Shown piece after piece: positions 7,687 through 16,773 of a stretch of 64,000 nucleotides of DNA (position 1 is the stretch's first letter; the number at the start of each line of letters is the position of its first letter). The position numbers and the translations under genes were made by a program. The stretch comes from CANHEE01 sp043777755 (lineage in GTDB: Bacteria; Bacteroidota; Bacteroidia; Chitinophagales; Saprospiraceae): the NCBI GenBank assembly GCA_043777755.1, contig JAYWHK010000212.1:1-64000 (forward strand), in the 5' to 3' direction. The notes beneath the pieces were generated by a model. That model was not told the DNA's origin and did not search any database. It saw only the letters and a program-made list of their open reading frames with translations.

Positions 7687-9723
7687 ATGAACCAACTCAT
7701 TCACGAAACCAGCCCTTATTTACTCCAGCACGCACACAATCCAGTAGAGTGGTACGCTTGGGGCAATGAGGCATTCGCCAAAGCAAGAGCCGAAAATAAG
7801 CCAATTTTGGTAAGTATTGGCTACTCTACTTGCCATTGGTGTCATGTGATGGAGCGTGAATCCTTCGAGCATGAGCCAACGGCTGCCTATATGAATGAGC
7901 ATTTTGTTTGTATTAAAGTAGATAGAGAAGAACGCCCAGATATTGACCATATCTATATGGAAGCGGTCCAAGTGTTGAGTGGCAGCGGTGGCTGGCCGCT
8001 GAATTGTTTTTTGCTGCCTGATGGTCGCCCGTTTTTTGGTGGAACATATTATCCGCCACAGCCGATGCATAATCGCCCTTCTTGGATACAAATGTTGGCA
8101 AATATCCGAAAAGCGTTTCAAGAACAACCAGATGTTGTAGAAAAACAAGCCAAACAATTGTTGGGTTATATTGGAAAAACAGATGCTAATATGCTGACGA
8201 ATCTCAACGATTTATCCAACGAAGGTGCTTTTTTTTCTACGGAGCTTTTTTCTACTGTTTTTAAAAATATAAAAGAACGTTTTGATGATATTGAAGGCGG
8301 TTTTGGTGGTGCGCCAAAATTCCCAGGAACAATGAATTTGGAATTTCTTTTGGCATATCACCATTTTACAGGTGAAAAAGAAGCCTTAGCGCAAGTTGAA
8401 TTATCTTTGGATAAGATGTGTTGTGGTGGAATTTACGACCAACTGTTTGGCGGATTCGCCCGTTATGCAACCGATAGAGCTTGGTTAGTGCCGCATTTTG
8501 AAAAAATGTTGTATGACAATGCACTCTTAATCAGCGTTTTATCAAAAACATATAAGGTTACGAAAAAACGTTTGTATGCTGATACGATTGTTGAAACATT
8601 GGATTTTATAAAAAAAGAAATGACTGCGCCAGATGGTGGTTTTTACAGTGCGCTTGATGCTGATTCGGAAGGAGTAGAAGGTAAATTTTATGTTTGGCAA
8701 AAAAACGAAATTGACGAAATTTTACAAGAAGACAGTGCTTTGTTTTGTAGTTTTTATGATGTCAGTGAATATGGGAATTGGGCGGAACAAAACATCTTAT
8801 GGCGAGCCATTGATTTTGATGTTTTTGCTCAAAAAAATAACATTCAAGAAGAATTTTTAAGAGAAAAAATTAAAACTGCCAAGGAAAAATTATTTGCAGT
8901 GCGCTCAATACGAATCCGACCTGGCTTAGATGATAAGATTCTATTGGATTGGAACGCCTTGATGTGTTCCGCATACACACACGCTTATACAGCACTCCAA
9001 ACTACTGATTATCAAACAATTGCCATTGAACAATTGGATTTTTTATTAGAAAAATTTGCACAAAAAGACAATCCTCGTTTTTTTAGAACGTATAAAAATA
9101 ACGTTGCAAAATATGAAGCAAATGTAGAAGATTATGCTTTTTTAATCGCAGCACTCTTAGATGTTTATGAAATTTCGTTTGATAAAAAATATTTAAAAAA
9201 GGCAAAAGAATTGGCAGAATTGGTCATAGAAGATTTTTATGATGAGGAAAGTGCTTTGTTTTATTTTGCGGCTGCGTCACAAAAAGATTTGGTGGTTCGT
9301 CGTAAGGAATTGTATGACAATGCAACGCCTGCTGGAAATTCCACAATGGCGCACAATTTACAGCGTTTGTCAATTATTTTTGATGAAAATCATTGGTCAG
9401 AAATTGCAGAAAAATTATTAATGACCATTTCAAAAAGCGTAAAACGTTACCCAACATCTTTTGCCCGTTATGCTTTGGCGATGTTGATGGCAGGAAAAGG
9501 TTTTCAAGAAATCTCTGTTGTTGGCACAGATGCTTTTGACAAAACTTTGGCTATTCAAAGCAATTATTTTCCCAACGCTATTTTTGTAGCGTCAAAAGAA
9601 GAGGACGAAACATTCCCATTATTGGAGGGAAAAGCAGAAGGCTATATTTATCTTTGTCAGAATTATGCTTGTCAAAGACCAGTAGAAAGTGTAGAAGAAT
9701 TTTATTCGCTTTTGAAAAAATAA
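7687..9723 (+). CDS. DUF255 thioredoxin-fold / (alpha/alpha)6-barrel protein (YyaL/SPATA20 family)
   Basis: The 678-residue product belongs to the DUF255 family (bacterial YyaL, animal SPATA20). The N-terminal thioredoxin-like domain (residues 1-165) carries MNQLIHETSPYLLQHAHNPV and the diagnostic YSTCHWCHVMERESFE motif, whose CxxC-like cysteines and histidines suggest a redox or metal site. The rest is an (alpha/alpha)6-barrel like N-acylglucosamine epimerases, with PHFEKMLYDNALL and ALDADSEGVEGKFYVW visible. The start at 7687 is preferred over an in-frame ATG at 7630, because a TACCTTTG promoter box (7663-7670) lies inside that extension. The molecular function is not settled. Monocistronic. 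Confidence 0.93.
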   Translation: MNQLIHETSPYLLQHAHNPVEWYAWGNEAFAKARAENKPILVSIGYSTCHWCHVMERESFEHEPTAAYMNEHFVCIKVDREERPDIDHIYMEAVQVLSGSGGWPLNCFLLPDGRPFFGGTYYPPQPMHNRPSWIQMLANIRKAFQEQPDVVEKQAKQLLGYIGKTDANMLTNLNDLSNEGAFFSTELFSTVFKNIKERFDDIEGGFGGAPKFPGTMNLEFLLAYHHFTGEKEALAQVELSLDKMCCGGIYDQLFGGFARYATDRAWLVPHFEKMLYDNALLISVLSKTYKVTKKRLYADTIVETLDFIKKEMTAPDGGFYSALDADSEGVEGKFYVWQKNEIDEILQEDSALFCSFYDVSEYGNWAEQNILWRAIDFDVFAQKNNIQEEFLREKIKTAKEKLFAVRSIRIRPGLDDKILLDWNALMCSAYTHAYTALQTTDYQTIAIEQLDFLLEKFAQKDNPRFFRTYKNNVAKYEANVEDYAFLIAALLDVYEISFDKKYLKKAKELAELVIEDFYDEESALFYFAAASQKDLVVRRKELYDNATPAGNSTMAHNLQRLSIIFDENHWSEIAEKLLMTISKSVKRYPTSFARYALAMLMAGKGFQEISVVGTDAFDKTLAIQSNYFPNAIFVASKEEDETFPLLEGKAEGYIYLCQNYACQRPVESVEEFYSLLKK

Positions 9724-9742
9724 ATGAATACACAATAGATAC

Positions 9743-9868
9743 TCTGGATATTGGATATTAAGATATTGAAAATACCTTAATATCCAAATCGAAAAGTAGT
9801 ATTCAATATTTTGAATTTATGCAAAGCATTGAATACCAATTATTTGCAATATCTAATATCTTAATATC
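9743..9868. repeat. AT-rich inverted/interspersed repeat
   Basis: GGATATTAAGATATTG near the left end is mirrored by CAATATCTAATATCTTAATATC at 9847-9868, forming a long palindrome. The part 9816-9868 (TTTATGCAAAGCATTGAATACCAA...TTTGCAATATCT) matches 39374-39430. The stop codon of the downstream DUF3109 gene directly abuts the right edge. Confidence 0.65.
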
Positions 9869-10453
9869 TTATTTCCTCCCTTTCATGTATTCCGCTGCGG
9901 CATCTAATTCTTCATAAAAATCTTCGCCATATTTGCGAATCAGCGCATCTTTTAAGAACTGATATACAGGAAGTTTTGCTTTTTTTCCTGATTCACAAGC
10001 GGCACTACAGATTTCCCAGCGGTGATAATTAATCGCTTCAAAACCTGTTTCTTCGTTTTTATCTACACGAATGGGATACAACTGACAAGATACAGGTTTG
10101 CGAAAATCAGTTGCGCCTGCTTTCCACGCTTGTTCGATACCGCATTTGGCAATACCCAACTCATCGTAGGTCATGTAAGCACACGCCCCGTCATTGATTA
10201 AAGTCGTTTCAAAACTATCCCAATCTTCATCATAAACATAACGACCTTGGGCTTCGATGGCTTTTATGCCTTCTGGCAAAAGAAAAGGTTTTACATCGTT
10301 GTAAATCTTATCTAAAATATCCACCTCGTCTTTTGCGACGGGCGCACCAGCCTCGCCTTCCCAACAACAAGCACCTTTACAAGCGGTTAAGTTGCATAAA
10401 AACTGTTCTTCCACGATTTCATCGCTCACTAAAATATCTTGTACTATTATCAT
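9869..10453 (-). CDS. DUF3109 family cysteine-rich protein
   Basis: The 194-residue cytoplasmic protein belongs to DUF3109, common in Bacteroidota and of unknown biochemical role. Conserved cysteine clusters are plain: LCNLTACKGACCWEG near the N-terminus, then DGACAYM, KCGIEQ, PVSCQLYP and EICSAACESG. The pattern resembles metal- or Fe-S-binding YkgJ-type proteins. It lies 28 bases downstream of the MFS gene on the same strand and is probably cotranscribed. Its final codons run straight into the 9743-9868 repeat. Confidence 0.88.
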   Translation of the reverse strand: MIIVQDILVSDEIVEEQFLCNLTACKGACCWEGEAGAPVAKDEVDILDKIYNDVKPFLLPEGIKAIEAQGRYVYDEDWDSFETTLINDGACAYMTYDELGIAKCGIEQAWKAGATDFRKPVSCQLYPIRVDKNEETGFEAINYHRWEICSAACESGKKAKLPVYQFLKDALIRKYGEDFYEELDAAAEYMKGRK

Positions 10454-10481
10454 TTTTATAAAAATTTAATTTCAATTTGTT

Positions 10482-11687
10482 TTACGCCTTTTGCATAATT
10501 TTTGCTCTATTCATGTACAATGCACCAAAAATAAGTATCAAAATCAAAGGAAAAATGGTGATATAACTTAGCGTAGATTGTCCAGCTGCTAAGTTTGCTG
10601 CATTTTCATCTAAACCACTCGCAATCGCATTTGCTTTTGCAGAGTCCAACCAACGACCCGTAATCGGTTGCCAAAGTGATACTGCAAACATTCCTGCACC
10701 ACCCATCAACGACATTCCCAATGCGCCCGTTTTGGGTAAATATTCTGCCACAAAACCAATCATAGTTGGCCAGAAATAGCATACACCGATGGCAAAAAAC
10801 ACAGCGGCAACATAAGTCATTGCGCCTTCGGCTTGGCTCATCATATAAATACCAATTGTTGCAAAAATCGCTGAACCCAACAATACGCCCAAAGGATTTA
10901 AACGGTGAATCACAGGCCCTGCAAAATAACGACCTACTGCCATCAAACCAGTCACCAACGCCAAAATCAACATTGGTTGCGCACCAGCTTGTCCTAATAA
11001 TTTTTCAACCCATTGCTGTGTATTTAATTCCGTAGTAGCCGTCAAAGTCATGCAAAATGCCATAATCAAGTACAAAGGAGAAAGCAATGCGCTAAAATTC
11101 TTCTCAGTAGAACCTTCGATGTTTTCAGATTTTGGAAATTCTTGTCCCATAATCAAATAACCATAAATCACCGTAGGAATTAACATTACAGCAATCTGTA
11201 ACTGCCAGCCCATGTTCATATAAGTCATGGCTTGTGAAATCAAGCTACCCAAAACGATACCGCCAGGAAACCAAACGTGAAATTTATTCAACATGGTTGT
11301 TTTATTTGTTGGATAAAGGTCGGCAATCATCGGATTACAAGCGGCTTCGACTGTTCCATTGGCAAAACCAACAAAGAACGTGGAAATCAGTAGTGTCCAA
11401 AAACCTCCTGCGAAAATAGTCAATAGAATACCCAATAAATGGCATATAAACGCCATCCACATAATTTTTTTAGGTCCGATAGCGTTGTAAATTGGTCCGC
11501 CAATCATTGTTGCGATTGGAAAACCAAGAAAAGCCATGGAATTAATATAACCCAATTCTTCGTTGGTAAGTCCGAAATCAATGCCCAATTTGGCAAGGAT
11601 TCCTGCACGAATGGCAAAGGACATAGAGGTTGTAATTAAGGCAAAACAACTTGCCGTAAAGAGTTTTGATGCGTTTACTTGATTCAT
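10482..11687 (-). CDS. Major facilitator superfamily transporter (sugar-permease-like)
   Basis: A 401-residue inner-membrane protein with about 12 hydrophobic segments and MFS features: GFPIATMIGGPIYNAIGPKK is the motif A region between TM2 and TM3, and the second half opens with LILALVTGLMAVGRYFAGP. Its length and glycine-rich helices resemble the fucose/glucose permease-like Bacteroidota group (FucP/NanT-type), but the substrate cannot be told. The start is the first Met after a short leader. The stop lies 28 bases from the downstream DUF3109 gene. Confidence 0.88.
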   Translation of the reverse strand: MNQVNASKLFTASCFALITTSMSFAIRAGILAKLGIDFGLTNEELGYINSMAFLGFPIATMIGGPIYNAIGPKKIMWMAFICHLLGILLTIFAGGFWTLLISTFFVGFANGTVEAACNPMIADLYPTNKTTMLNKFHVWFPGGIVLGSLISQAMTYMNMGWQLQIAVMLIPTVIYGYLIMGQEFPKSENIEGSTEKNFSALLSPLYLIMAFCMTLTATTELNTQQWVEKLLGQAGAQPMLILALVTGLMAVGRYFAGPVIHRLNPLGVLLGSAIFATIGIYMMSQAEGAMTYVAAVFFAIGVCYFWPTMIGFVAEYLPKTGALGMSLMGGAGMFAVSLWQPITGRWLDSAKANAIASGLDENAANLAAGQSTLSYITIFPLILILIFGALYMNRAKIMQKA

Positions 11688-11707
11688 TTTGTTTAAGTTT
11701 TAAGCCC

Positions 11708-11869
11708 ATCCTAAATCCTTCCCTGAGGGAAGGACTTAAATGTGCATTAGATTTGCAATAATAATATAAAAGTGAGAGATTAAGTAATAATTTTGTTGTT
11801 TTATAAAGTATATATTACTGGTAATGAAACGTTTGTAAGTCCTCTCCTCAGGAGAGGATTTAGGAGAGG
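11708..11869. repeat. Inverted pair of CTAAATCCT/GGATTTAG repeat arms
   Basis: The left arm 11708-11740 (ATCCTAAATCCTTCCCTGAG...) and right arm 11836-11869 (...CAGGAGAGGATTTAGGAGAGG) are imperfect reverse complements around an AT-rich 95-base middle. Each arm is itself a small hairpin (CCTTCCCTGAGGGAAGG; CCTCTCCTCAGGAGAGG). The stop codon and last three codons of the WD40 gene lie in the right arm. Confidence 0.75.
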
Positions 11870-12777
11870 CTATTAACATCCCAAATCATTAAACTTTTGT
11901 CATCGCTTCCTGAAATCAGCCAATTATTGTAAGGTGACCAGTAAAGACTATTGACAGAGTTGATGTGACAGCCGAATTTTATGGTATCAATCACTTTTAA
12001 AAGTTCAAAAGTTTCAGCATTCCAGATTTTTATGGTTTTATCTCTACTTGCGGTTGCAAAAATACTTTTTTCTTGGTGAAAAACAATTTTATTAATGGTA
12101 TATAAATGCGCTGGTTGAGAAATGAGCATTTCAAAGTTTTTTTCAATGTCCCAAACTCTCAACAAAGCATCACGTCCGCCACTCAACAATTTTTTTCCGT
12201 CAGGAGAATATTGTAAAGAAAAGACAGAGTTTTGGTGTGCGCTTTCGATACAAGTTTTCAAATTCAAAGTTTCGGCATCTAAAATATAAATATTTCTATC
12301 GCTACTGCCTATCGCAATTTCGTTTCTTTGAGGACAAAAAGCCATACAACGCAAACTTTGATTCGACAACTGAATACTATCAACAGCCCTTTGTTTTTCA
12401 ATATTCCAACGCACTAAAAACCCATCACCTCCAATGCTAATGATTTGATTGTCAATATTTTGTATATCAAAAATACCATTTTTATGTTTTGAAATATTGG
12501 TTTGTGCTGTTGGGTTTTTGACAGGAATCCAATGTATGCCACCGTCCATATCGCCCAGAATCAGCAATGGAAAAGGACGCAAAACATAGCACATGGCATA
12601 AATGTTTTTATCCGCTTTGGCAATCAATCTTCCTACCTCAGGTTTTGCCAAATCCCATTGCACCACCCAGCCGTCACCAGCTGCACTCAATACAAAATGC
12701 TTTGCTTCGCCTTCGTTCAGTGCATAAACAGCTCCATTGTGACCTGTTAGTTGTGTAATTTTTTTTACTTCTATCAT
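11860..12777 (-). CDS. Seven-bladed WD40 repeat protein
   Basis: The 305-residue cytoplasmic protein is a complete WD40 propeller. Seven blades are visible, with blade ends such as WVVQWDL, FLVRWNI, NIYILDA, LLRVWDI, TIKIWNA and SLMIWDV. There is no signal peptide or membrane segment. It most likely acts as a protein-interaction scaffold. Its ATG overlaps the stop of the upstream ATP-grasp-like gene by one base (TAATG), so the two are translationally coupled and probably work together. The end is unusual: the last residues (SLS) and the stop come from an intergenic repeat arm. Confidence 0.9.
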   Translation of the reverse strand: MIEVKKITQLTGHNGAVYALNEGEAKHFVLSAAGDGWVVQWDLAKPEVGRLIAKADKNIYAMCYVLRPFPLLILGDMDGGIHWIPVKNPTAQTNISKHKNGIFDIQNIDNQIISIGGDGFLVRWNIEKQRAVDSIQLSNQSLRCMAFCPQRNEIAIGSSDRNIYILDAETLNLKTCIESAHQNSVFSLQYSPDGKKLLSGGRDALLRVWDIEKNFEMLISQPAHLYTINKIVFHQEKSIFATASRDKTIKIWNAETFELLKVIDTIKFGCHINSVNSLYWSPYNNWLISGSDDKSLMIWDVNSLS

Positions 12778-13961
12778 TATTCAAAAAAACAAACTGTTCC
12801 GCCAACCCAATCTTTGTCTTTGTTGTAACGTACGCCGACCATTTCGCCTTTGCTCATACGACATATATTATTGACAACAATTGGTTTATCTTCGCCATCT
12901 TTCCAAACTACCATCATACGGATTTCGATTTTGGCAGGGCCAGAAGGTGTTTCTATAATGGGGTGATAATTGACTTTTTTTTGTAAAATATAATTTTCTT
13001 TGTCTTCAATGGCTTCAATATCTGCTAACGTGACGTTGATTTTGACACCCATTCCTGCAAAAGAAAAAAGTGGTTTGAGGACATAATTCTCCAAATCGCT
13101 TGGAATTTCTTTCAAATCGCTTAAAAAATAACTTTTTGGCGCATAAGGCGAATCAAAAAAAGGCAATGTATATTTGCTTATTCTAAAAAACCAATTCGGA
13201 TGCCCGACCCATTCAACATTGACATCGTCGCTAAAATTAAACTCGGTTTTGAGGTCAGTTCTTTTTTCTAATTCGTCAAAAATTACTCGATTGTAAATGC
13301 GTTTGACCTCAATTTTTTCATTTTTTTCATTAAAATAAAAAAGATTTTTGCCTTCTTTTTTGAGTTTGGTAAAACATAAGATTTTGATACCCAGCTGTTT
13401 TTCACAAGCCCAAAAATCAATCGCAGTGCCTTGTTTTTCGGGTTCTATTTCCAATAAAATAACATTTTTCGGATGGCAATTCCCAACAATTACTTCTCGC
13501 AATAATTCGATATAACTCGAAGTCGTATAACCGTTAAAAAAAGTACTAAACGTTGCTGGAATAGAAAATGCCTTTCGATAAGCTACTGCCAAAGATGCTT
13601 GAAAATTATACAAAGATGGAAATCCTTGAATTTCAATGAGTTGTGGTTCTAGTTCGCCTTTTTCATTCATGCAAACACCAAAGTCCACTTGCATAAAATG
13701 GCTATGTCCATTTTCATTTGGTACTTTATAAGAAAGCGAACCACTGGTTTTTTCCTTAAAATCAGGACTCAAAATGGTTCTAAAAACATCTTCGCAGCCT
13801 TGCAATAATTTTTCTTTAAAAGCCTTATCCACAAAAACGGGCGATTCCGAAACACGGAATTTTACTTCATGTCCAATATCTTCTTTGATATTTTCTAAAA
13901 AAAAATTGTATTTTTCTTGCGAAAAATTAGCGTTGTAAGTATTTCGTAATGCTTTTATCAT
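12777..13961 (-). CDS. ATP-grasp-like protein of unknown substrate
   Basis: This is a 394-residue protein from the preferred start at 13961 (MIKALRNTYNANF). A longer frame to 13994 would begin inside the terminator hairpin at 13981-14015. The C-terminal half looks like an ATP-grasp fold: YVLKPLFSFAGMGVKI resembles the Lys/Gly-rich ATP loop, ENYILQKKV gives the hinge segment, and KIEIRMMVVW plus PIVVNNICRMSKGEMVG resemble the metal and phosphate region. The N-terminal half (MQVDFGVCMNEKGELEPQLI, EIQGFPSLYNFQ) may bind the acceptor. ATP-grasp enzymes join a carboxylate to an amine, thiol or similar. The acceptor here is unknown. Coupled to the WD40 gene by a one-base overlap. Confidence 0.68.
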   Translation of the reverse strand: MIKALRNTYNANFSQEKYNFFLENIKEDIGHEVKFRVSESPVFVDKAFKEKLLQGCEDVFRTILSPDFKEKTSGSLSYKVPNENGHSHFMQVDFGVCMNEKGELEPQLIEIQGFPSLYNFQASLAVAYRKAFSIPATFSTFFNGYTTSSYIELLREVIVGNCHPKNVILLEIEPEKQGTAIDFWACEKQLGIKILCFTKLKKEGKNLFYFNEKNEKIEVKRIYNRVIFDELEKRTDLKTEFNFSDDVNVEWVGHPNWFFRISKYTLPFFDSPYAPKSYFLSDLKEIPSDLENYVLKPLFSFAGMGVKINVTLADIEAIEDKENYILQKKVNYHPIIETPSGPAKIEIRMMVVWKDGEDKPIVVNNICRMSKGEMVGVRYNKDKDWVGGTVCFFE

Positions 13962-13974
13962 AAATTTTTCATTT

Positions 13975-14015
13975 TGAAAAAAATAGGGCTGCAAAATAAC
14001 ATTGCAGCCCTATTT
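13975..14015 (-). terminator. Terminator downstream of folE
   Basis: AAATAGGGCTGCAA (13981-13994) and TTGCAGCCCTATTT (14002-14015) form a perfect 14-bp stem with a 7-base loop. On the minus strand the stem runs into a T-rich stretch. It ends the queD-folE unit and precedes the ATP-grasp-like gene. Confidence 0.85.
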
Positions 14016-14088
14016 GGGTTAGGTATATCTGCTTTCTAATTTTTATTTATAAGGCAAATATACATTTTATTCTTTGATTACAAAGTTT

Positions 14089-14781
14089 TTAGCGAGAATA
14101 AATATGTTTTAGTAGCTCGCTACGGGTACTGGCATCTTTGAATTTGCCATGATAACTTGCGGTTACAGTACTACTCGATATGTCTTTGACACCTCGTGAT
14201 GCTACACAAAGGTGATTGGCATCCATCACAACAGCCACATCTTCTGTTTCTAAAATCTTTTTAAGTTCATTCGCAATTTGTTCTGTCAGACGCTCTTGTA
14301 CTTGCGGACGGCGAGCGTAGTATTGAACAATTCTATTGAGTTTTGAAAGACCAATAACGTTGCCCGTCGCAAAGTAAGCAACATGGGCTTTTCCAAAGAT
14401 AGACACAAAGTGGTGTTCGCAAGTAGAATAGAAAGAAATATCCCTCTCGACCAACATTTGCTCGTAACCATAATGGTTCTCAAACATGGTTGGAGTAGGT
14501 TTATTTTCTTCTTTCAAACCGCTAAACACTTCATTTACATACATTTTTGCAACACGATAAGGCGTTCCTTTCAGACTTTCGTCGTCCATGTCCAATCCTA
14601 AAATGTGCATAATCTCATGGAAATGAGAAGAAATAAGGTCAATTTTCTTTTCGTCTGATAGCATAAAAGCATCTTTACGAATTGGCGTTTCAAGGGATTT
14701 GAAGCTATGGTTTTCACCAATAGCATCGGCGAGTTCGTGGTCATTAACCAGGGTATTCGACGAAGTTCCGTTCAGTTTCAT
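14089..14781 (-). CDS. folE: GTP cyclohydrolase I
   Basis: FolE converts GTP to 7,8-dihydroneopterin triphosphate, the first step of folate and of queuosine or tetrahydropterin synthesis. The 230-residue protein contains the zinc ligands C121, H124 (STCEHHFVSIFGKAHVAY) and C192 (HLCVASRG), and the conserved LSKLNRIVQYYARRPQVQERLT segment. The N-terminal 40 residues are a variable extension. The coding start overlaps the 3' end of the upstream queD gene by 38 bases. The pairing with queD suggests a pterin/queuosine unit, though folate use is equally possible. The next Met (M40) is an alternative start that would remove the overlap. Confidence 0.96.
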   Translation of the reverse strand: MKLNGTSSNTLVNDHELADAIGENHSFKSLETPIRKDAFMLSDEKKIDLISSHFHEIMHILGLDMDDESLKGTPYRVAKMYVNEVFSGLKEENKPTPTMFENHYGYEQMLVERDISFYSTCEHHFVSIFGKAHVAYFATGNVIGLSKLNRIVQYYARRPQVQERLTEQIANELKKILETEDVAVVMDANHLCVASRGVKDISSSTVTASYHGKFKDASTRSELLKHIYSR

Positions 14782-15157
14782 ACAATTTAATTTTTAAGTC
14801 AAGACTGTCTTTTATGAGAGGTCTTAAGATGTTGAAAATGACAATAGCTATGTTTTCAGCCGTCGGGTTGAGTGTTTGAAACTCAACAGTGTCAATGTTT
14901 AAGTTTTTGTGGTCAAAGCGATCAAGTACATAACCCTTTATCAGGTCGCTTAGTTCCTTCGTGTCAATAACATAGCCCGTTTCTGGGTCAAGTTCGCCAG
15001 TTACTTTAACTGTGAGGTCGTAGTTATGACCATGAAAACTTGGATTATTGCATTTGCCAAAAATTTGAAGGTTTTTTTCGTCCGACCAGTTAGGATTGTG
15101 CAAGCGATGTGCCGCATTAAAATGTTCTCTGCGAAAAACAGCAACTTTGTTTGTCAT
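14744..15157 (-). CDS. queD: 6-carboxytetrahydropterin synthase / 6-pyruvoyltetrahydropterin synthase family
   Basis: QueD turns dihydroneopterin triphosphate into 6-carboxytetrahydropterin in queuosine synthesis; close relatives make 6-pyruvoyltetrahydropterin. The 137-residue protein has the zinc histidines H17, H42 and H44 (HFNAAHRLH; SFHGHNY), the catalytic cysteine C36 (GKCNNPSFHGH), the D/H pair in DRFDHKNLN, and the substrate-anchoring Glu in ETERNF. It is the first gene of a two-gene unit with folE, which makes its substrate. A TATTTTTG promoter box (complement of 15175-15182) lies 18 bases before the start. Confidence 0.9.
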   Translation of the reverse strand: MTNKVAVFRREHFNAAHRLHNPNWSDEKNLQIFGKCNNPSFHGHNYDLTVKVTGELDPETGYVIDTKELSDLIKGYVLDRFDHKNLNIDTVEFQTLNPTAENIAIVIFNILRPLIKDSLDLKIKLYETERNFVEYPG

Positions 15158-15174
15158 TTATAATTAATTTTTAT

Positions 15175-15182
15175 CAAAAATA
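15175..15182 (-). promoter_or_regulatory. Promoter -7 box for queD-folE
   Basis: Reads TATTTTTG on the minus strand, matching TAnnTTTG, 18 bases upstream of the queD ATG. A TTTG occurs 17 bases further upstream. Confidence 0.5.
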
Positions 15183-15326
15183 GAAAACATTCTTGTAGTC
15201 AAAAAGGTTCTTTGAGAATTGTCATATTCTTGTGTTATATGAATATTGTTTTTGTAATCATACTTTTGTATCTTTGCATTTCAAATATTTTTAGCTATTT
15301 TTTAACAAAAATAAAATATTTAAAAC

Positions 15327-16772
15327 ATGAAAACTCTTTTTTATGCCATTTTGCTCTCCTTTTTTAGCACCAATGTCTTTGCATTAGATGCTTCTATTTC
15401 TATTGCTACTTTTGATGCTACAAGTAAACCTTATGCCGAGTTGCAATTTCATTTTGTAGGAAAAACTTTGCAATATAAAATGCTAGAAGATACGTTTCAT
15501 TGGCAAGCTGCTGCCGAAATCGTAGTACTTTTTAAGCAAAATGAAAAAATTATACAGTTTGACAAATATATTTTAGAAGGACCCGTAGTCGCTGGGCCAA
15601 AAGATTTTTTTGACATCAAGCGTTATGCTTTAGAGCAAGGTGCTTATGATATGGAAGTAATTATTTCAGATGTGAATAAGCCATTGAGTAAAAAAACGTT
15701 TAGTCAAAAAATAAATGTTTTTTTTGATAAAAATAATACCTATCAATCTGACATTCAGTTGATTAAAAATTTTTACTTGGATTCGCTAAATTCTCCTTTA
15801 GCAAAAAATGGTTATATTTTTCAAACTTTGCCTTTTGATTTTTATGATAAAAATGCTGAACGATTGGTTTTTTACAATGAAATCTACAATACGGATAAAT
15901 CACAAAACCAAGAACTGACAACAACGTATGCTATTTATGATGAGCGTTCTGGTCAAAACGGTTTGCCAATTTTTACGCAATACAAGTCTTTGCGACCAAA
16001 ATCACTCAATGTTGTTTTTAACCAGTTTGACATTACAAAAATTCCTTCGGGCAACTATATTTTTAGTGTCGAAGTTAGAAACCAAAACAAGGAATTGTTG
16101 TCGAAAAAAACAATTAATTTTCAACGAAGCAATCCTTATCTCAATATGGTCAAAGATGGTATTGACCACGAATCGCTCAAAGAAGAATTTGTAGAAAAAC
16201 TCAATACTGATACCTTGCGTTATGCTTTGAAAGCCATCGCTTGTAAAATAAATGGTGACGAAAGCAAAATCTTGAATGAAGTCATAAAAGCCAACGAAGC
16301 ATCAGCAATGCGTCTGCATTTATTTCGTTTTTGGGCTGGTCGAAATCCCAACAATCCCGAAAAAGCCTACAACGATTACATGAAAGTGGCAAGAGCGATT
16401 GATAGAACGTATCGCTCAGGTTTTGGTTATGGTTTTGAAACAGATAGAGGTTATGTTTTTATGAAATATGGTCGTCCTGATGACATTACAACCCAAACAA
16501 GTAGCCCCGATGCCTCAGCTTACGAAGTTTGGTCTTACAATGATTTTCCAATCACGAAACAAACCAACATCAAATTTTTGTTTTGGGATGGCGATGGTTC
16601 TGGTAATATGCGTATATTGCACTCTAATGCAAGAGGTGAAATTTCTGATAAAAATTGGAAAACAAAACTCTACCGCAACAGCAGAAACCAATGGACAAAT
16701 GATGGTTTTGACCCAACAGATGTACAAGACAATGTTGGCAGAAACGCTGGCAGAATTTTAGAAGATTTTTAA
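15327..16772 (+). CDS. GWxTD domain-containing secreted protein
   Basis: The 481-residue protein has a signal peptide (MKTLFYAILLSFFSTNVFA). Its C-terminal region carries the GWxTD-domain core: FWAGRNPNNPEKA, then GYGFETDRGYVFMKYGRPDD and YEVWSYND. This domain is widespread in Bacteroidota and Acidobacteriota envelope proteins, with no established activity. The middle portion is beta-rich. It stands alone, about 90 bases before the GNAT gene, from which it is separated by a repeat (16774-16857). Confidence 0.85.
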   Translation: MKTLFYAILLSFFSTNVFALDASISIATFDATSKPYAELQFHFVGKTLQYKMLEDTFHWQAAAEIVVLFKQNEKIIQFDKYILEGPVVAGPKDFFDIKRYALEQGAYDMEVIISDVNKPLSKKTFSQKINVFFDKNNTYQSDIQLIKNFYLDSLNSPLAKNGYIFQTLPFDFYDKNAERLVFYNEIYNTDKSQNQELTTTYAIYDERSGQNGLPIFTQYKSLRPKSLNVVFNQFDITKIPSGNYIFSVEVRNQNKELLSKKTINFQRSNPYLNMVKDGIDHESLKEEFVEKLNTDTLRYALKAIACKINGDESKILNEVIKANEASAMRLHLFRFWAGRNPNNPEKAYNDYMKVARAIDRTYRSGFGYGFETDRGYVFMKYGRPDDITTQTSSPDASAYEVWSYNDFPITKQTNIKFLFWDGDGSGNMRILHSNARGEISDKNWKTKLYRNSRNQWTNDGFDPTDVQDNVGRNAGRILEDF

Positions 16773-16773
16773 A

